The notes below the pieces were generated by a model, which did no database searches, was not told where the DNA came from, and saw only the letters and a program-made list of their open reading frames with translations. DNA of 9,812 bases from Sulfidibacterium sp046706345 (GTDB taxonomy: Bacteria > Bacteroidota > Bacteroidia > Bacteroidales > F082). Shown here one piece after another: positions 1-6,784 of the stretch. The DNA is taken from NCBI GenBank assembly GCA_046706345.1, contig JBJKPL010000179.1, forward strand, positions 1 to 9,812. The letters run 5' to 3'. How positions within the stretch are numbered: the first letter of the stretch is position 1; every line of letters starts with the position of its first letter. The position numbers were made by a program, and so were the translations under genes.

Positions 1-2127
1 CAACATGGCCATGGAGAGCGACGTCCTGGGCCGGCTGATCACAAGGAAACCCCGGGTCCCGATACGGATGATAATGTGTTTGTAATTCTCCAGCGTAAAG
101 AACTGATCCAGTGGCTCCCCACTGAAATACTTAAAGTCCACAGGGTAAGGAAAATCGCCGAATTTGTATTGCAGATTCCCGTCCAGGTAGCGTGAAAAGG
201 AATAGCCGGCCAGCCGGAGGACCCGCTGGTGTGCATCCGTTAAAAGCTGGGGGTAGCCGACTCCACCCGGCATCAGATCGGCAAAAAATTCTATGTAGAG
301 ATTCAGGTTTCCATGGGCTTTACCCACATCATGAAAGCGGAAAGTCGCCAGGTAATAAATATTCTCCTGATTGTTCGTGATAAGCGAAAGGCTGTAGTCC
401 GGCGTCTGAGCCACCACTTTGCCGGGAAGCGAACCGAAATATTCGTCGCAGGGTACGATCTGGTTTCCCGGCTGGATTTGGAGTCGCTGCCCCGGGCGAC
501 ACAACGTAAATTGTTGGGTGTAGGCATCGAAGCGGCCGCTAAAATAGGTTTTCTCGATGTAATGGGAAAGGATGGCTTCTTTTCCTTCGGGACTATTGGC
601 GAGCATCTTTCGAAAGGTTGTATCGTTGAGGATCTGTTGAGATACGCCCCGGAACTGAAACTCAAAATAGGGATCATTGCGCTGCGACAACAGGCTGGCG
701 GTGATTTCCTGGTGTTCGTTTCGGACTTTTTCTTTGGCAAAATTAAAAAGGAACGCGTCGGAAATGGCAAGCACAACCAACAGAAAAATGGAATAGAAGT
801 AGGGATTCCTGCGGAAAGAGAAAAAATAAGAAATGGTAATCATCAGCATAAATGAAATCCAGGTCACCAACAGCACTTTCCATGCGGTAGGGAAAACAAA
901 ACCCAGGATCATTCCGGCCAACAACATCATCGGGAGCACCGCGACCTTATTCAAGCGGCTATACCGGATCGTGCGGGCCACTGCATCGGAAAAGAGGAAC
1001 ACCAACAAACTCAGAAAAGCAAAGTAAATCAGATCGTTAAACCCGTAATTGCTGAAAAATGAACTATTTAACATAAACTGATTATCGTAACTTGTTAACA
1101 TATTGTTAGTTACATAAAACAGCCCAAAATTCAAAAGAAAAGCAAGGACAAGAAACGTGACGGCGATCCCTGGGGAAAACGTAGTATTCGGAAAGTCCTT
1201 TTCGTATACCAACCGGCGTAGTTTCCAGGCTGCCAGGAACAAGATCAGCAAGTTTAGTAGAATATCACCCAGGGTTTTAAACCCAGGGACCAAACCCACC
1301 GCATCCGTGAACAGAAAAGATTGCCGCAGAATTCCGGGAAATCCGGTGACAAAATCAAAATACCTGACAAGCACGATAAAAAGGATCGAAAGGAAAACGG
1401 GGATCCATTTACGTTTTTCCGGTTGGAAAATCCGCAACCGGCCCAACAGTGATTCAAGGAATAGAAAAAACAATAAATATCCCAACGCACAGAGGCCAAA
1501 GAGAAAAAACAGCCTCTCATGCGATATGAAGTGATTGATGATCCGGAAGCCCACAGGGAAGGATTTCAAGGCGACCGTCCCCGGCGCCGACTTATTCAAC
1601 GGGACCAGTTTCACACCCGCCGGGAGCGAGAATTCACCATCTATTTGACTTGTTAGCAATGCATTATGGACCGGAAAATTATTTTGGATTTTATAGAAAA
1701 CCAAGACGGTAAAGGCGCCATGGTGTTGCATTAATGCCATAAACCATCCCTCTTTGGCAGAAATCAAACGGGTAATTCCGGAAGGCAGGTGCGCATCCAG
1801 GACTGGCCAGTCTGACTGGTTCCAGTAAATAAGGGAGTCGCCTTGCCGGATCACCACAATCTGGTTGAGATCATGAAAATATCGGTCCAGATTTTTCCAG
1901 TTTAGCTCCTGTTTCCCATCGAGAAAACGGCTAACCAAAGAATCTGTGTTAATTACATTAACCCGTGCCTTAACAAGCTGTTTATCAACTTGTTTTGCTA
2001 CATAATCACTCTCTTTGTTAAGGTTTGTATTGTGAATGGCGGCGGCGAGGAGAAGTCCCACAACAATGGCCCCTGCAAGGTAATAGAGAAAAGAAAAACG
2101 GGTTGTGTTTACAATTTTCCTGGCCAT
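1..2127 (-). CDS. Large multi-pass membrane protein, probable sensory half of a histidine kinase (3' end outside the window)
   Basis: An uninterrupted frame of 709 codons runs from ATG at 2127 to the left edge, so the C-terminus is missing. Residues 11-31 form a first membrane segment, followed by an extracytoplasmic domain (about 32-203) containing DSLIYWNQSDWP (97-108). Hydrophobic segments follow near 205-226, 241-257, 285-303, 319-340, 364-385, 396-413, 417-437 and 443-463. A second extracytoplasmic domain (about 465-709) contains GYPQLL (624-629) and ends still inside a soluble region. I recognise this arrangement from very large Bacteroidota sensor kinases, in which HAMP, HisKA and HATPase domains come after the part seen here; none of those is visible, so the kinase assignment is inference. 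The gene starts 133 bp after the methyltransferase stop, so it may be cotranscribed or have its own promoter. No Shine-Dalgarno sequence is seen. An in-frame GTG at 2136 is a possible alternative start. It could also be another membrane signalling protein. Confidence 0.6.
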   Translation of the reverse strand, partial: MARKIVNTTRFSFLYYLAGAIVVGLLLAAAIHNTNLNKESDYVAKQVDKQLVKARVNVINTDSLVSRFLDGKQELNWKNLDRYFHDLNQIVVIRQGDSLIYWNQSDWPVLDAHLPSGITRLISAKEGWFMALMQHHGAFTVLVFYKIQNNFPVHNALLTSQIDGEFSLPAGVKLVPLNKSAPGTVALKSFPVGFRIINHFISHERLFFLFGLCALGYLLFFLFLESLLGRLRIFQPEKRKWIPVFLSILFIVLVRYFDFVTGFPGILRQSFLFTDAVGLVPGFKTLGDILLNLLILFLAAWKLRRLVYEKDFPNTTFSPGIAVTFLVLAFLLNFGLFYVTNNMLTSYDNQFMLNSSFFSNYGFNDLIYFAFLSLLVFLFSDAVARTIRYSRLNKVAVLPMMLLAGMILGFVFPTAWKVLLVTWISFMLMITISYFFSFRRNPYFYSIFLLVVLAISDAFLFNFAKEKVRNEHQEITASLLSQRNDPYFEFQFRGVSQQILNDTTFRKMLANSPEGKEAILSHYIEKTYFSGRFDAYTQQFTLCRPGQRLQIQPGNQIVPCDEYFGSLPGKVVAQTPDYSLSLITNNQENIYYLATFRFHDVGKAHGNLNLYIEFFADLMPGGVGYPQLLTDAHQRVLRLAGYSFSRYLDGNLQYKFGDFPYPVDFKYFSGEPLDQFFTLENYKHIIIRIGTRGFLVISRPRTSLSMAML

Positions 2128-2260
2128 GAAGTTCACTTTAGGAGATCCGTAAAAATAAGAATAAAATTGGCTCGGTCCCGCGACGGGTGGCAGATAAATA
2201 AGCGAACCCTGACACGAGGAATTAAAAGGGAATTAACAAAAACCGGGCCGGAATTGACGA
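2128..2260 (-). other. Intergenic gap between the methyltransferase and the membrane sensor gene
   Basis: This 133-bp gap has no ORF. On the minus strand it contains a TATTTTTA stretch (about 2151-2158), one base off the Bacteroidota -7 box TAnnTTTG, about 24-30 nt before the sensor start. There is no clear -33 partner. A short CCG/CGG inverted pair followed by T-rich sequence lies just after the methyltransferase stop, but it is too weak to call a terminator. Whether the sensor gene is read from the upstream operon cannot be decided from sequence. Confidence 0.3.
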
Positions 2261-3145
2261 TCAGCGCTTGCTTTTAAAAACGTAGATCAGGCTTGAAAAT
2301 TCACCCGTATTCCGTGCAGAAGTATTGGACCGGAACCCTTGGATCGCGGCTGAAAAATAGCGGTTCCGCTGATGGCGGTATTTCTCACTCAACATCGAAA
2401 CAAAATAGGCATCCATTTTCATCGGATAAGATGCAATCAGACGGAATTGACATTTTTCAACCAAATACGAAATGGTCTTTTTGGTAAAATGGTGAAGGTG
2501 TCTGGGGACATCATAGGCGGCCCAGTGCTGACCATAATACTGCGCATCCCAGGAATTCAGGTTCGGCAAGGCAATCACCAGGTACCCAAAAGGTTTGAGC
2601 AAGCCGGATAGCGCTTTGATCCTTTGCTGAGGATCCGGCACGTGTTCTAACACATGCCAAAGAGAGATCACATCAAAGGAATTGGGGGGAATGGTTTCCA
2701 GGCCGGATTCATCCAGAATGTCGAGATCATGGTGCTTTATGGCAAATTCACGTGCCTGAGTATTGGGTTCAATCCCTTTAACCCGCCATTTTCTTTGCTG
2801 GAAATAAGAAAGCAATTCTCCGGTGCCGCAGCCGACATCCAGTAACGTTCCCTGGGGCACATAGCGTCGGATCAAAGAATATTTATTGTGAATATTGATC
2901 CGTCGAAGTGACTGATAGACGAAATTTACAAGGTTAAAACCCTGACTGTGGTGTGAAAGATAGTCCGGAGAATCATAATACCGGGGCAAAGCATCTTCTC
3001 CGGGTCGAGGATTGGTAAAAACAAAACTGCAGGAAGAACATTGTTGCAGTTGAAACGGTTCCTTGGTAAGGAAATAATCCTGTACCGCCAGAAAATTGGA
3101 AAATTGCGTTGCACCGCAAACCGGGCATTTTTCTATCGTCACCAT
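2261..3145 (-). CDS. Class I SAM-dependent methyltransferase with N-terminal Cys4 zinc-ribbon-like motif
   Basis: A complete 294-residue protein. The N-terminus has two CxxC pairs, C7-P-V-C10 and C36-S-S-C39, likely binding zinc. A linker with FTNPRP (43-48) and a YY..SPDYLSHH stretch (56-66) follows. The Rossmann methyltransferase core carries motif I DVGCGTGE (103-110), an acidic ribose-binding position in GIEPN (124-128), and HVLEHVPDP (164-172). YDVPRHLHHF (211-220) is a hallmark of the UbiG-like COG2227 group of C/O/N-methyltransferases. The substrate is unknown: relatives act on sugars, lipids, quinones or proteins. The gene starts 27 bp after the mnmG stop, so it is almost certainly cotranscribed with ybeY and mnmG. 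That hints at, but does not prove, a role in RNA or translation. A parS-like site sits 6 nt before its ATG. It lacks the features of MnmC, so it should not be called a wobble-uridine methylase. Confidence 0.88.
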   Translation of the reverse strand: MVTIEKCPVCGATQFSNFLAVQDYFLTKEPFQLQQCSSCSFVFTNPRPGEDALPRYYDSPDYLSHHSQGFNLVNFVYQSLRRINIHNKYSLIRRYVPQGTLLDVGCGTGELLSYFQQRKWRVKGIEPNTQAREFAIKHHDLDILDESGLETIPPNSFDVISLWHVLEHVPDPQQRIKALSGLLKPFGYLVIALPNLNSWDAQYYGQHWAAYDVPRHLHHFTKKTISYLVEKCQFRLIASYPMKMDAYFVSMLSEKYRHQRNRYFSAAIQGFRSNTSARNTGEFSSLIYVFKSKR

Positions 3146-3151
3146 AAATCT

Positions 3152-3167
3152 TGTTTCACGTGGAACA
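3152..3167. other. parS: parS-like ParB-binding site (site B)
   Basis: The 16-mer TGTTTCACGTGGAACA reads TGTTCCACGTGAAACA on the other strand, which fits the widely conserved parS consensus TGTTNCACGTGAAACA completely, N being C. It lies wholly inside the 27-bp gap between mnmG and the methyltransferase gene and ends 6 nt before the methyltransferase ATG. parS is loaded by ParB (Spo0J), a CTP-dependent clamp that with ParA segregates the replication-origin region. The assignment rests on sequence identity to the consensus; ParB binding here is inferred. Confidence 0.85.
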
Positions 3168-3172
3168 CCGGG

Positions 3173-5041
3173 CTATCTTCCAAGAAAGACCAGCAAAACA
3201 TTGATATCGGAAGGAGAAACGCCACTTATCCTAGAGGCTTGCCCAATGGATGTGGGTTTCACTTTGTTTAATTTCTCTCGTGCTTCGAAAGATAAAGAAT
3301 GAAGGCTGTGATAATCGAAGTCCGGTTTGAGCCGAATGTCTTCAAACTTGCCTAATTTCATGGCCATTTCACGTTCTTTATCGATATATCCTTCGTATTT
3401 GATCTGAATTTCGACTGCCTCCTGAATCTCCCGGTCCATGTCGTTATCTTCCATAAATTGTTTAAGATCGGCATGTCCTTCTGCCAACAGGGCAAACTCG
3501 ACCTGTGGGCGAAGCAACAACGTGGTCATTTTCACCTTTTGTTTCAGGGGACTCGTACCTGCCTTTTCCAGGGCATCATTGATCTCTTCAGGAGCAATAC
3601 TTACTTTTGAAAGAAAATCGAGCAATTGTTCAATTTTCGCTTTCTTTTGCAACATCACTTCATAACGTTTTCTTGTGGCCAGTCCCAAGCGATAGGATTT
3701 CTCCGTCAAACGCATGTCTGCATTGTCCTGCCGCAATAAGATCCGGTGTTCGGCCCGCGAAGTAAACATCCGATAGGGTTCATCCACCCCTTTTGTAACA
3801 AGATCATCTATCAAAACACCTATATAGGCTTCCGAACGATTTAAGACAAAGGGTTCCTTTCCTTCCACTTTCAGATGGGCATTGATCCCTGCCATAATAC
3901 CCTGAGCGGCTGCCTCCTCATAACCGGTGGTTCCATTGATCTGGCCGGCAAAAAAGAGATTTTTAACTTTTTTGGTTTCAAGATTCTTCTGAAGCTGAGT
4001 GGGCGGAAAATAATCGTATTCGATGGCGTAACCCGGTCTGAAAATTTTGGCTTTTTCAAAACCGGGAATCATCCGTAGTGCATCAAATTGGATATTATCA
4101 GGAAGAGAAGAGGAAAACCCATTTACATAATATTCCACGGTATTCCACCCTTCAGGTTCAATAAAGAGCTGATGCTTGTCTTTATCTGAAAACCGCTCAA
4201 TTTTGTCTTCGATAGAAGGGCAATACCGGGGACCCACCCCTTGAATCCTCCCGCTAAACATGGGAGAATCTGCAAAGCCCAATTTTAATTCATCGTGTAC
4301 GTCCTGGGAGGTAAAGGTAATCCAGCAACTCCTTTGAATTTTGAGAGGAGCCTTTTCAAGGAAGGAAAATTGTCCGGGATCCTCATCGCCTTTTTGTTCT
4401 TCCATCTTGGAAAAATCAATGGTCCGCCCATCAACCCGTACAGGGGTTCCTGTCTTAAGGCGGGCACATTCGAAACCGAAAGAGGCAAGCTGGTCGCTCA
4501 GATTAAGACTGGCAGGATCCCCCATCCGGCCACCGGTAAAATTAGTCTTTCCTATGTGTATCTTCCCATTCAGGAAAGTCCCGTTAGTAAGGATTACCGA
4601 CCTGGAAAAGATCTCGTGCCCCATGGCCGTTCTTACACCACGTACTCCACCATTTTCAATGATAAGATTAACCACAGTGTCCTGCCAAAAATCCACATTA
4701 GGCGTTTGCTCAAGCATCCGGCGCCATTCATGCGAAAACAACATCCGGTCGCTTTGGGCGCGAGGACTCCACATGGCGGGCCCCTTAGATTTATTCAACA
4801 TACGAAACTGTATCATGGTACGATCCGTAACCAGGGCAGAATAACCGCCGAGGGCATCAATTTCTCTAAGTATTTGTCCTTTGGCAATTCCGCCCATGGC
4901 GGGATTGCAGGACATTTGAGCAATGGTAGCCATATTCATAGTGACGAGCAGGACTTTGGATCCGAGGTTGGCAGCCGCAGCTGCGGCCTCCGACCCGGAA
5001 TGACCGGCGCCAACTACTATCACATCATATTCATCAAACAT
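3173..5041 (-). CDS. mnmG: tRNA uridine-5-carboxymethylaminomethyl(34) synthesis enzyme MnmG (GidA)
   Basis: With MnmE, this FAD enzyme installs the carboxymethylaminomethyl group (or aminomethyl, with ammonia) on C5 of wobble U34 in tRNAs reading split codon boxes, using methylenetetrahydrofolate. The protein is 622 residues, close to the family norm of about 620-630. Visible marks are the N-terminal dinucleotide fold VVGAGHSGSEAA (9-20), SCNPAMGGIAKG (44-55), GRMGDP (171-176), PRYCPSIEDK (271-280, holding a family-conserved Cys at 274), and the FAD-binding GQINGTTGYEEAAAQG (366-381). The C-terminus ends in the usual SGVSPSDIN...GR pattern. I chose ATG 5041 because its product begins MFDEYDVIVVGAG, the usual start. 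An upstream in-frame TTG at 5065 would add eight residues encoded largely by the parS palindrome and is unlikely. The stop is TAG. The gene lies 35 bp after ybeY, with a parS site in the gap and another after its stop. Confidence 0.97.
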   Translation of the reverse strand: MFDEYDVIVVGAGHSGSEAAAAAANLGSKVLLVTMNMATIAQMSCNPAMGGIAKGQILREIDALGGYSALVTDRTMIQFRMLNKSKGPAMWSPRAQSDRMLFSHEWRRMLEQTPNVDFWQDTVVNLIIENGGVRGVRTAMGHEIFSRSVILTNGTFLNGKIHIGKTNFTGGRMGDPASLNLSDQLASFGFECARLKTGTPVRVDGRTIDFSKMEEQKGDEDPGQFSFLEKAPLKIQRSCWITFTSQDVHDELKLGFADSPMFSGRIQGVGPRYCPSIEDKIERFSDKDKHQLFIEPEGWNTVEYYVNGFSSSLPDNIQFDALRMIPGFEKAKIFRPGYAIEYDYFPPTQLQKNLETKKVKNLFFAGQINGTTGYEEAAAQGIMAGINAHLKVEGKEPFVLNRSEAYIGVLIDDLVTKGVDEPYRMFTSRAEHRILLRQDNADMRLTEKSYRLGLATRKRYEVMLQKKAKIEQLLDFLSKVSIAPEEINDALEKAGTSPLKQKVKMTTLLLRPQVEFALLAEGHADLKQFMEDNDMDREIQEAVEIQIKYEGYIDKEREMAMKLGKFEDIRLKPDFDYHSLHSLSFEAREKLNKVKPTSIGQASRISGVSPSDINVLLVFLGR

Positions 5042-5048
5042 CGTTTTG

Positions 5049-5064
5049 TGTTTCACGTGAAACA
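5049..5064. other. parS: parS site, perfect palindrome (site A)
   Basis: TGTTTCACGTGAAACA is identical to the canonical perfectly palindromic 16-bp parS element bound by ParB/Spo0J. It lies in the 35-bp gap between ybeY and mnmG and ends 7 nt before the mnmG ATG. Chromosomal parS sites cluster near oriC, so this places the locus in the origin-proximal part of the chromosome by inference. In RNA the same bases could fold into a 6-bp hairpin with an ACGU loop immediately before the mnmG start codon. Confidence 0.93.
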
Positions 5065-5076
5065 AATAACCCTTTA

Positions 5077-5487
5077 TTAAAACAAAGATAGGTAATAATC
5101 CTCCTTTTGGCGCATGCGCCTTTCTTCTTCTGGCCTTTTATCCGGATATCCCAACAAGTGCAAAACCCCATGTACCATAACCCTGTGAAGTTCCCTTTCA
5201 AAATCAAATCCGGAAAACAAGGAGTTTTCCTGAACACGTTCGAAACTGATATAGATCTCCCCCGAAATAATTCCGCGAATGTCAGAATTTGAAAAAGTGA
5301 TTACATCGGTATAGGTATCATGAGAAAGAAATTTCTGGTTTATTTCGAGCAGCTCCTCATCATCACAAAAAACATAGCCAATCTCCCCAAGAGTGGAATT
5401 TTCCTCCAGAATCACTTTTTCGAGCCAGCTGGAAACACGTTCCTCATTTAACTGAAATCTATTTTTATTATATTGATATTCAATCAT
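5077..5487 (-). CDS. ybeY: Endoribonuclease YbeY (rRNA maturation factor)
   Basis: A metal-dependent single-strand endoribonuclease for 16S rRNA 3'-end maturation and ribosome quality control in the cytoplasm. The protein is 136 residues, normal for Bacteroidota. The UPF0054 signature appears as HGVLHLLGYPDK (106-117). The first two zinc-ligand histidines (H106, H110) are present, while the third, usually the His of a GYDH motif, is replaced by Asp (D116); I believe this variant is common in this phylum. The conserved TDVITFSNS (60-68) and SGEIYIS (75-81) segments are also present. Translation starts at ATG 5487 without a Shine-Dalgarno sequence. It is the first gene of the leftward block, so the block promoter should lie in 5488-5745. 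It ends with TAA. Confidence 0.95.
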   Translation of the reverse strand: MIEYQYNKNRFQLNEERVSSWLEKVILEENSTLGEIGYVFCDDEELLEINQKFLSHDTYTDVITFSNSDIRGIISGEIYISFERVQENSLFSGFDFERELHRVMVHGVLHLLGYPDKRPEEERRMRQKEDYYLSLF

Positions 5488-5745
5488 TTAAATAATTTAC
5501 AATGGGGCCCTGAGACCATTTCAACCCAAAATCCTGCCCATATTTAAAATTCCCTTTTGCCTTGGTCAAGAATTTTCCGTAATTTTTAAGAAAACAAAAG
5601 CAAAATTCTCTGACCAAAACCAGGAATTCAAAACAAACGGAGAACCGATCCCGAAATTTTTTTTGCAAAATAAACACTTATTATCCTTCGCGCTACCGTT
5701 TCCTCTATTTTTGTAGTCCGGAAGCAAATGTTCCAGACTCATTAG
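5488..5745. promoter_or_regulatory. Divergent promoter region between ybeY and the SDR gene
   Basis: This 258-bp A/T-rich region separates two genes that point away from each other, so it must hold promoters for both. For the rightward gene, TATTTTTG at 5706-5713 exactly fits the Bacteroidota -7 box TAnnTTTG and lies 32 bp before the ATG; no good TTG/TTTG is seen at the -33 distance. For the leftward operon the best candidate on the minus strand is GAATTTTG near 5600-5607, one base off consensus, with TTTTG about 20 bp upstream. The short ORFs crossing the region are Phe/Lys/Cys-rich products of A/T-rich DNA and do not look like proteins. I see no RNA gene. Confidence 0.5.
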
Positions 5746-6783
5746 ATGACAAACGAAGGAAACAAAAAAATTATTGTAACCGGTGGTACCGGTCTCCTGG
5801 GGTCCCACCTCCTCGTCCACCTGGTCCAGGAAAATACCGAAATAACAGCACTGAAAAGACCCCAGTCGGATCTTTCAATGGTTAAAAAAATTTTTCAGTG
5901 GTATTTTAAGGACCCAGGGGTGTTCAAAAAAATCAACTGGGTCTCGGGTGACGTTACTGATTACGACACCCTGAAGGCGATATTTTCAAAAGACAGCCAG
6001 GTTTATCATACCGCCGGAAAGGTATCGTTTGACAAAAAAGATCGGCAGCAACTTTTTGAAGTAAATGTAAAAGGAACCGAAAATGTAGTCAACGCCGGTA
6101 TCGAAAAAAAAATAGCGAAACTATGCCATGTAAGTTCCATTGCAGCCATCGGTCGTGCCTCCGAATCGGCCCTCACCCATGAAGAAATTGTACTGGAAAA
6201 TTTATCCAAAATATCAGCTTACGGCATCTCAAAATATGAAGGAGAGCGGGAAGTGTGGCGGGGTATTGCGGAAGGATTACATGCCGTCATCGTCAATCCC
6301 ACCATCATCCTGGGACCCGGAAACTGGAACCAAAGCAGCGCACGCCTTTTTAAACAGGTTTATAAAGGTTTAAAATTTTATACCTCCGGCACCAACGGAT
6401 ACGTAGACGTTAACGACCTGGCCAGCATCATGATCGGCTTAATGAAGAGCAAAACCGAGGCCCAACGATTTATTGTGACCGCAGAAAACATCGCCTACAA
6501 ACAACTTTTTGACTGGATGGCCGAAGAATTAAAAGTGACGCCACCGAAACACAGAGCCGGACCGACTCTCAGTGCCATCGCCTGGCGGTCACTGAAAGCA
6601 TTGAGCCTTTTTACCGGCAAGCCCCCGTTGATCACACGCGAAACAGCCCAAACGGCAAACAGTCTTTACCACTATAGCAACGAAAAAATACTGACAGAAA
6701 CAGGGTTCCGATTCAAACCCGTTAAAGAAACCATTAAAGAAACCGCCCGGTATTTCCTTACGGACCCACAGGGAGGCATTTAA
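5746..6783 (+). CDS. NAD(P)-dependent epimerase/dehydratase-type SDR oxidoreductase
   Basis: A 345-residue extended short-chain dehydrogenase. The nucleotide-binding Rossmann motif TGGTGLLG is at 12-19, GDVTD at 68-72, and a VNVKGTENVVNAG helix-binding segment at 107-119. VSSIAAIG (129-136) supplies the catalytic Ser region, and the Tyr/Lys pair is Y159-GIS-K163. NPTIILGPG (184-192) is typical of dihydroflavonol-4-reductase-like and 3-beta-HSD-like members. ALKRP (35-39) after the second strand ends in basic residues, which may favour NADP, but cofactor choice is uncertain. No signal peptide or membrane segment is evident. The substrate cannot be deduced: relatives act on nucleotide sugars, flavonoid-like ketones, sterols or cinnamoyl compounds. 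It is monocistronic in view, divergent from ybeY and convergent with acpS. It ends with TAA one base from the acpS stop. Confidence 0.9.
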   Translation: MTNEGNKKIIVTGGTGLLGSHLLVHLVQENTEITALKRPQSDLSMVKKIFQWYFKDPGVFKKINWVSGDVTDYDTLKAIFSKDSQVYHTAGKVSFDKKDRQQLFEVNVKGTENVVNAGIEKKIAKLCHVSSIAAIGRASESALTHEEIVLENLSKISAYGISKYEGEREVWRGIAEGLHAVIVNPTIILGPGNWNQSSARLFKQVYKGLKFYTSGTNGYVDVNDLASIMIGLMKSKTEAQRFIVTAENIAYKQLFDWMAEELKVTPPKHRAGPTLSAIAWRSLKALSLFTGKPPLITRETAQTANSLYHYSNEKILTETGFRFKPVKETIKETARYFLTDPQGGI

Positions 6784-6784
6784 G

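Noticed and set aside
303..855. Overlapping ORFs of 157 and 180 codons on both strands.
   Set aside because: They are alternate-frame shadows of the 709-codon membrane protein frame, which is continuous across this region and has coherent membrane topology.
1088..1112. A/T-rich imperfect hairpin (TAACT/AGTTA outer, AACA/TGTT inner) with GTTAAC, as a possible regulatory or origin element.
   Set aside because: It lies within an intact coding frame and is explained by Asn/Tyr/Leu-rich codons. No DnaA-box cluster accompanies it.
2749..2754. A third CACGTG core as another parS site.
   Set aside because: Only the core and part of one arm match; the other arm (CCTGAG) does not fit, and it lies inside the methyltransferase gene.
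3143..3175. mnmG and the methyltransferase are in the same frame, separated by TAG plus nine sense codons, suggesting a readthrough fusion.
   Set aside because: MnmG ends with its normal C-terminal pattern (SGVSPSDIN...GR) and the methyltransferase has its own ATG and normal N-terminus. Sharing a frame has a one-in-three chance and the gap is short.
5042..5065. Longer MnmG start at TTG 5065.
   Set aside because: The extra residues are encoded mostly by the parS palindrome; ATG 5041 gives the usual N-terminus.
5480..5677. A 65-codon minus-strand ORF upstream of ybeY.
   Set aside because: It overlaps the ybeY start, is Phe/Lys/Cys-rich as expected from A/T-rich noncoding DNA, and has no recognisable motif.
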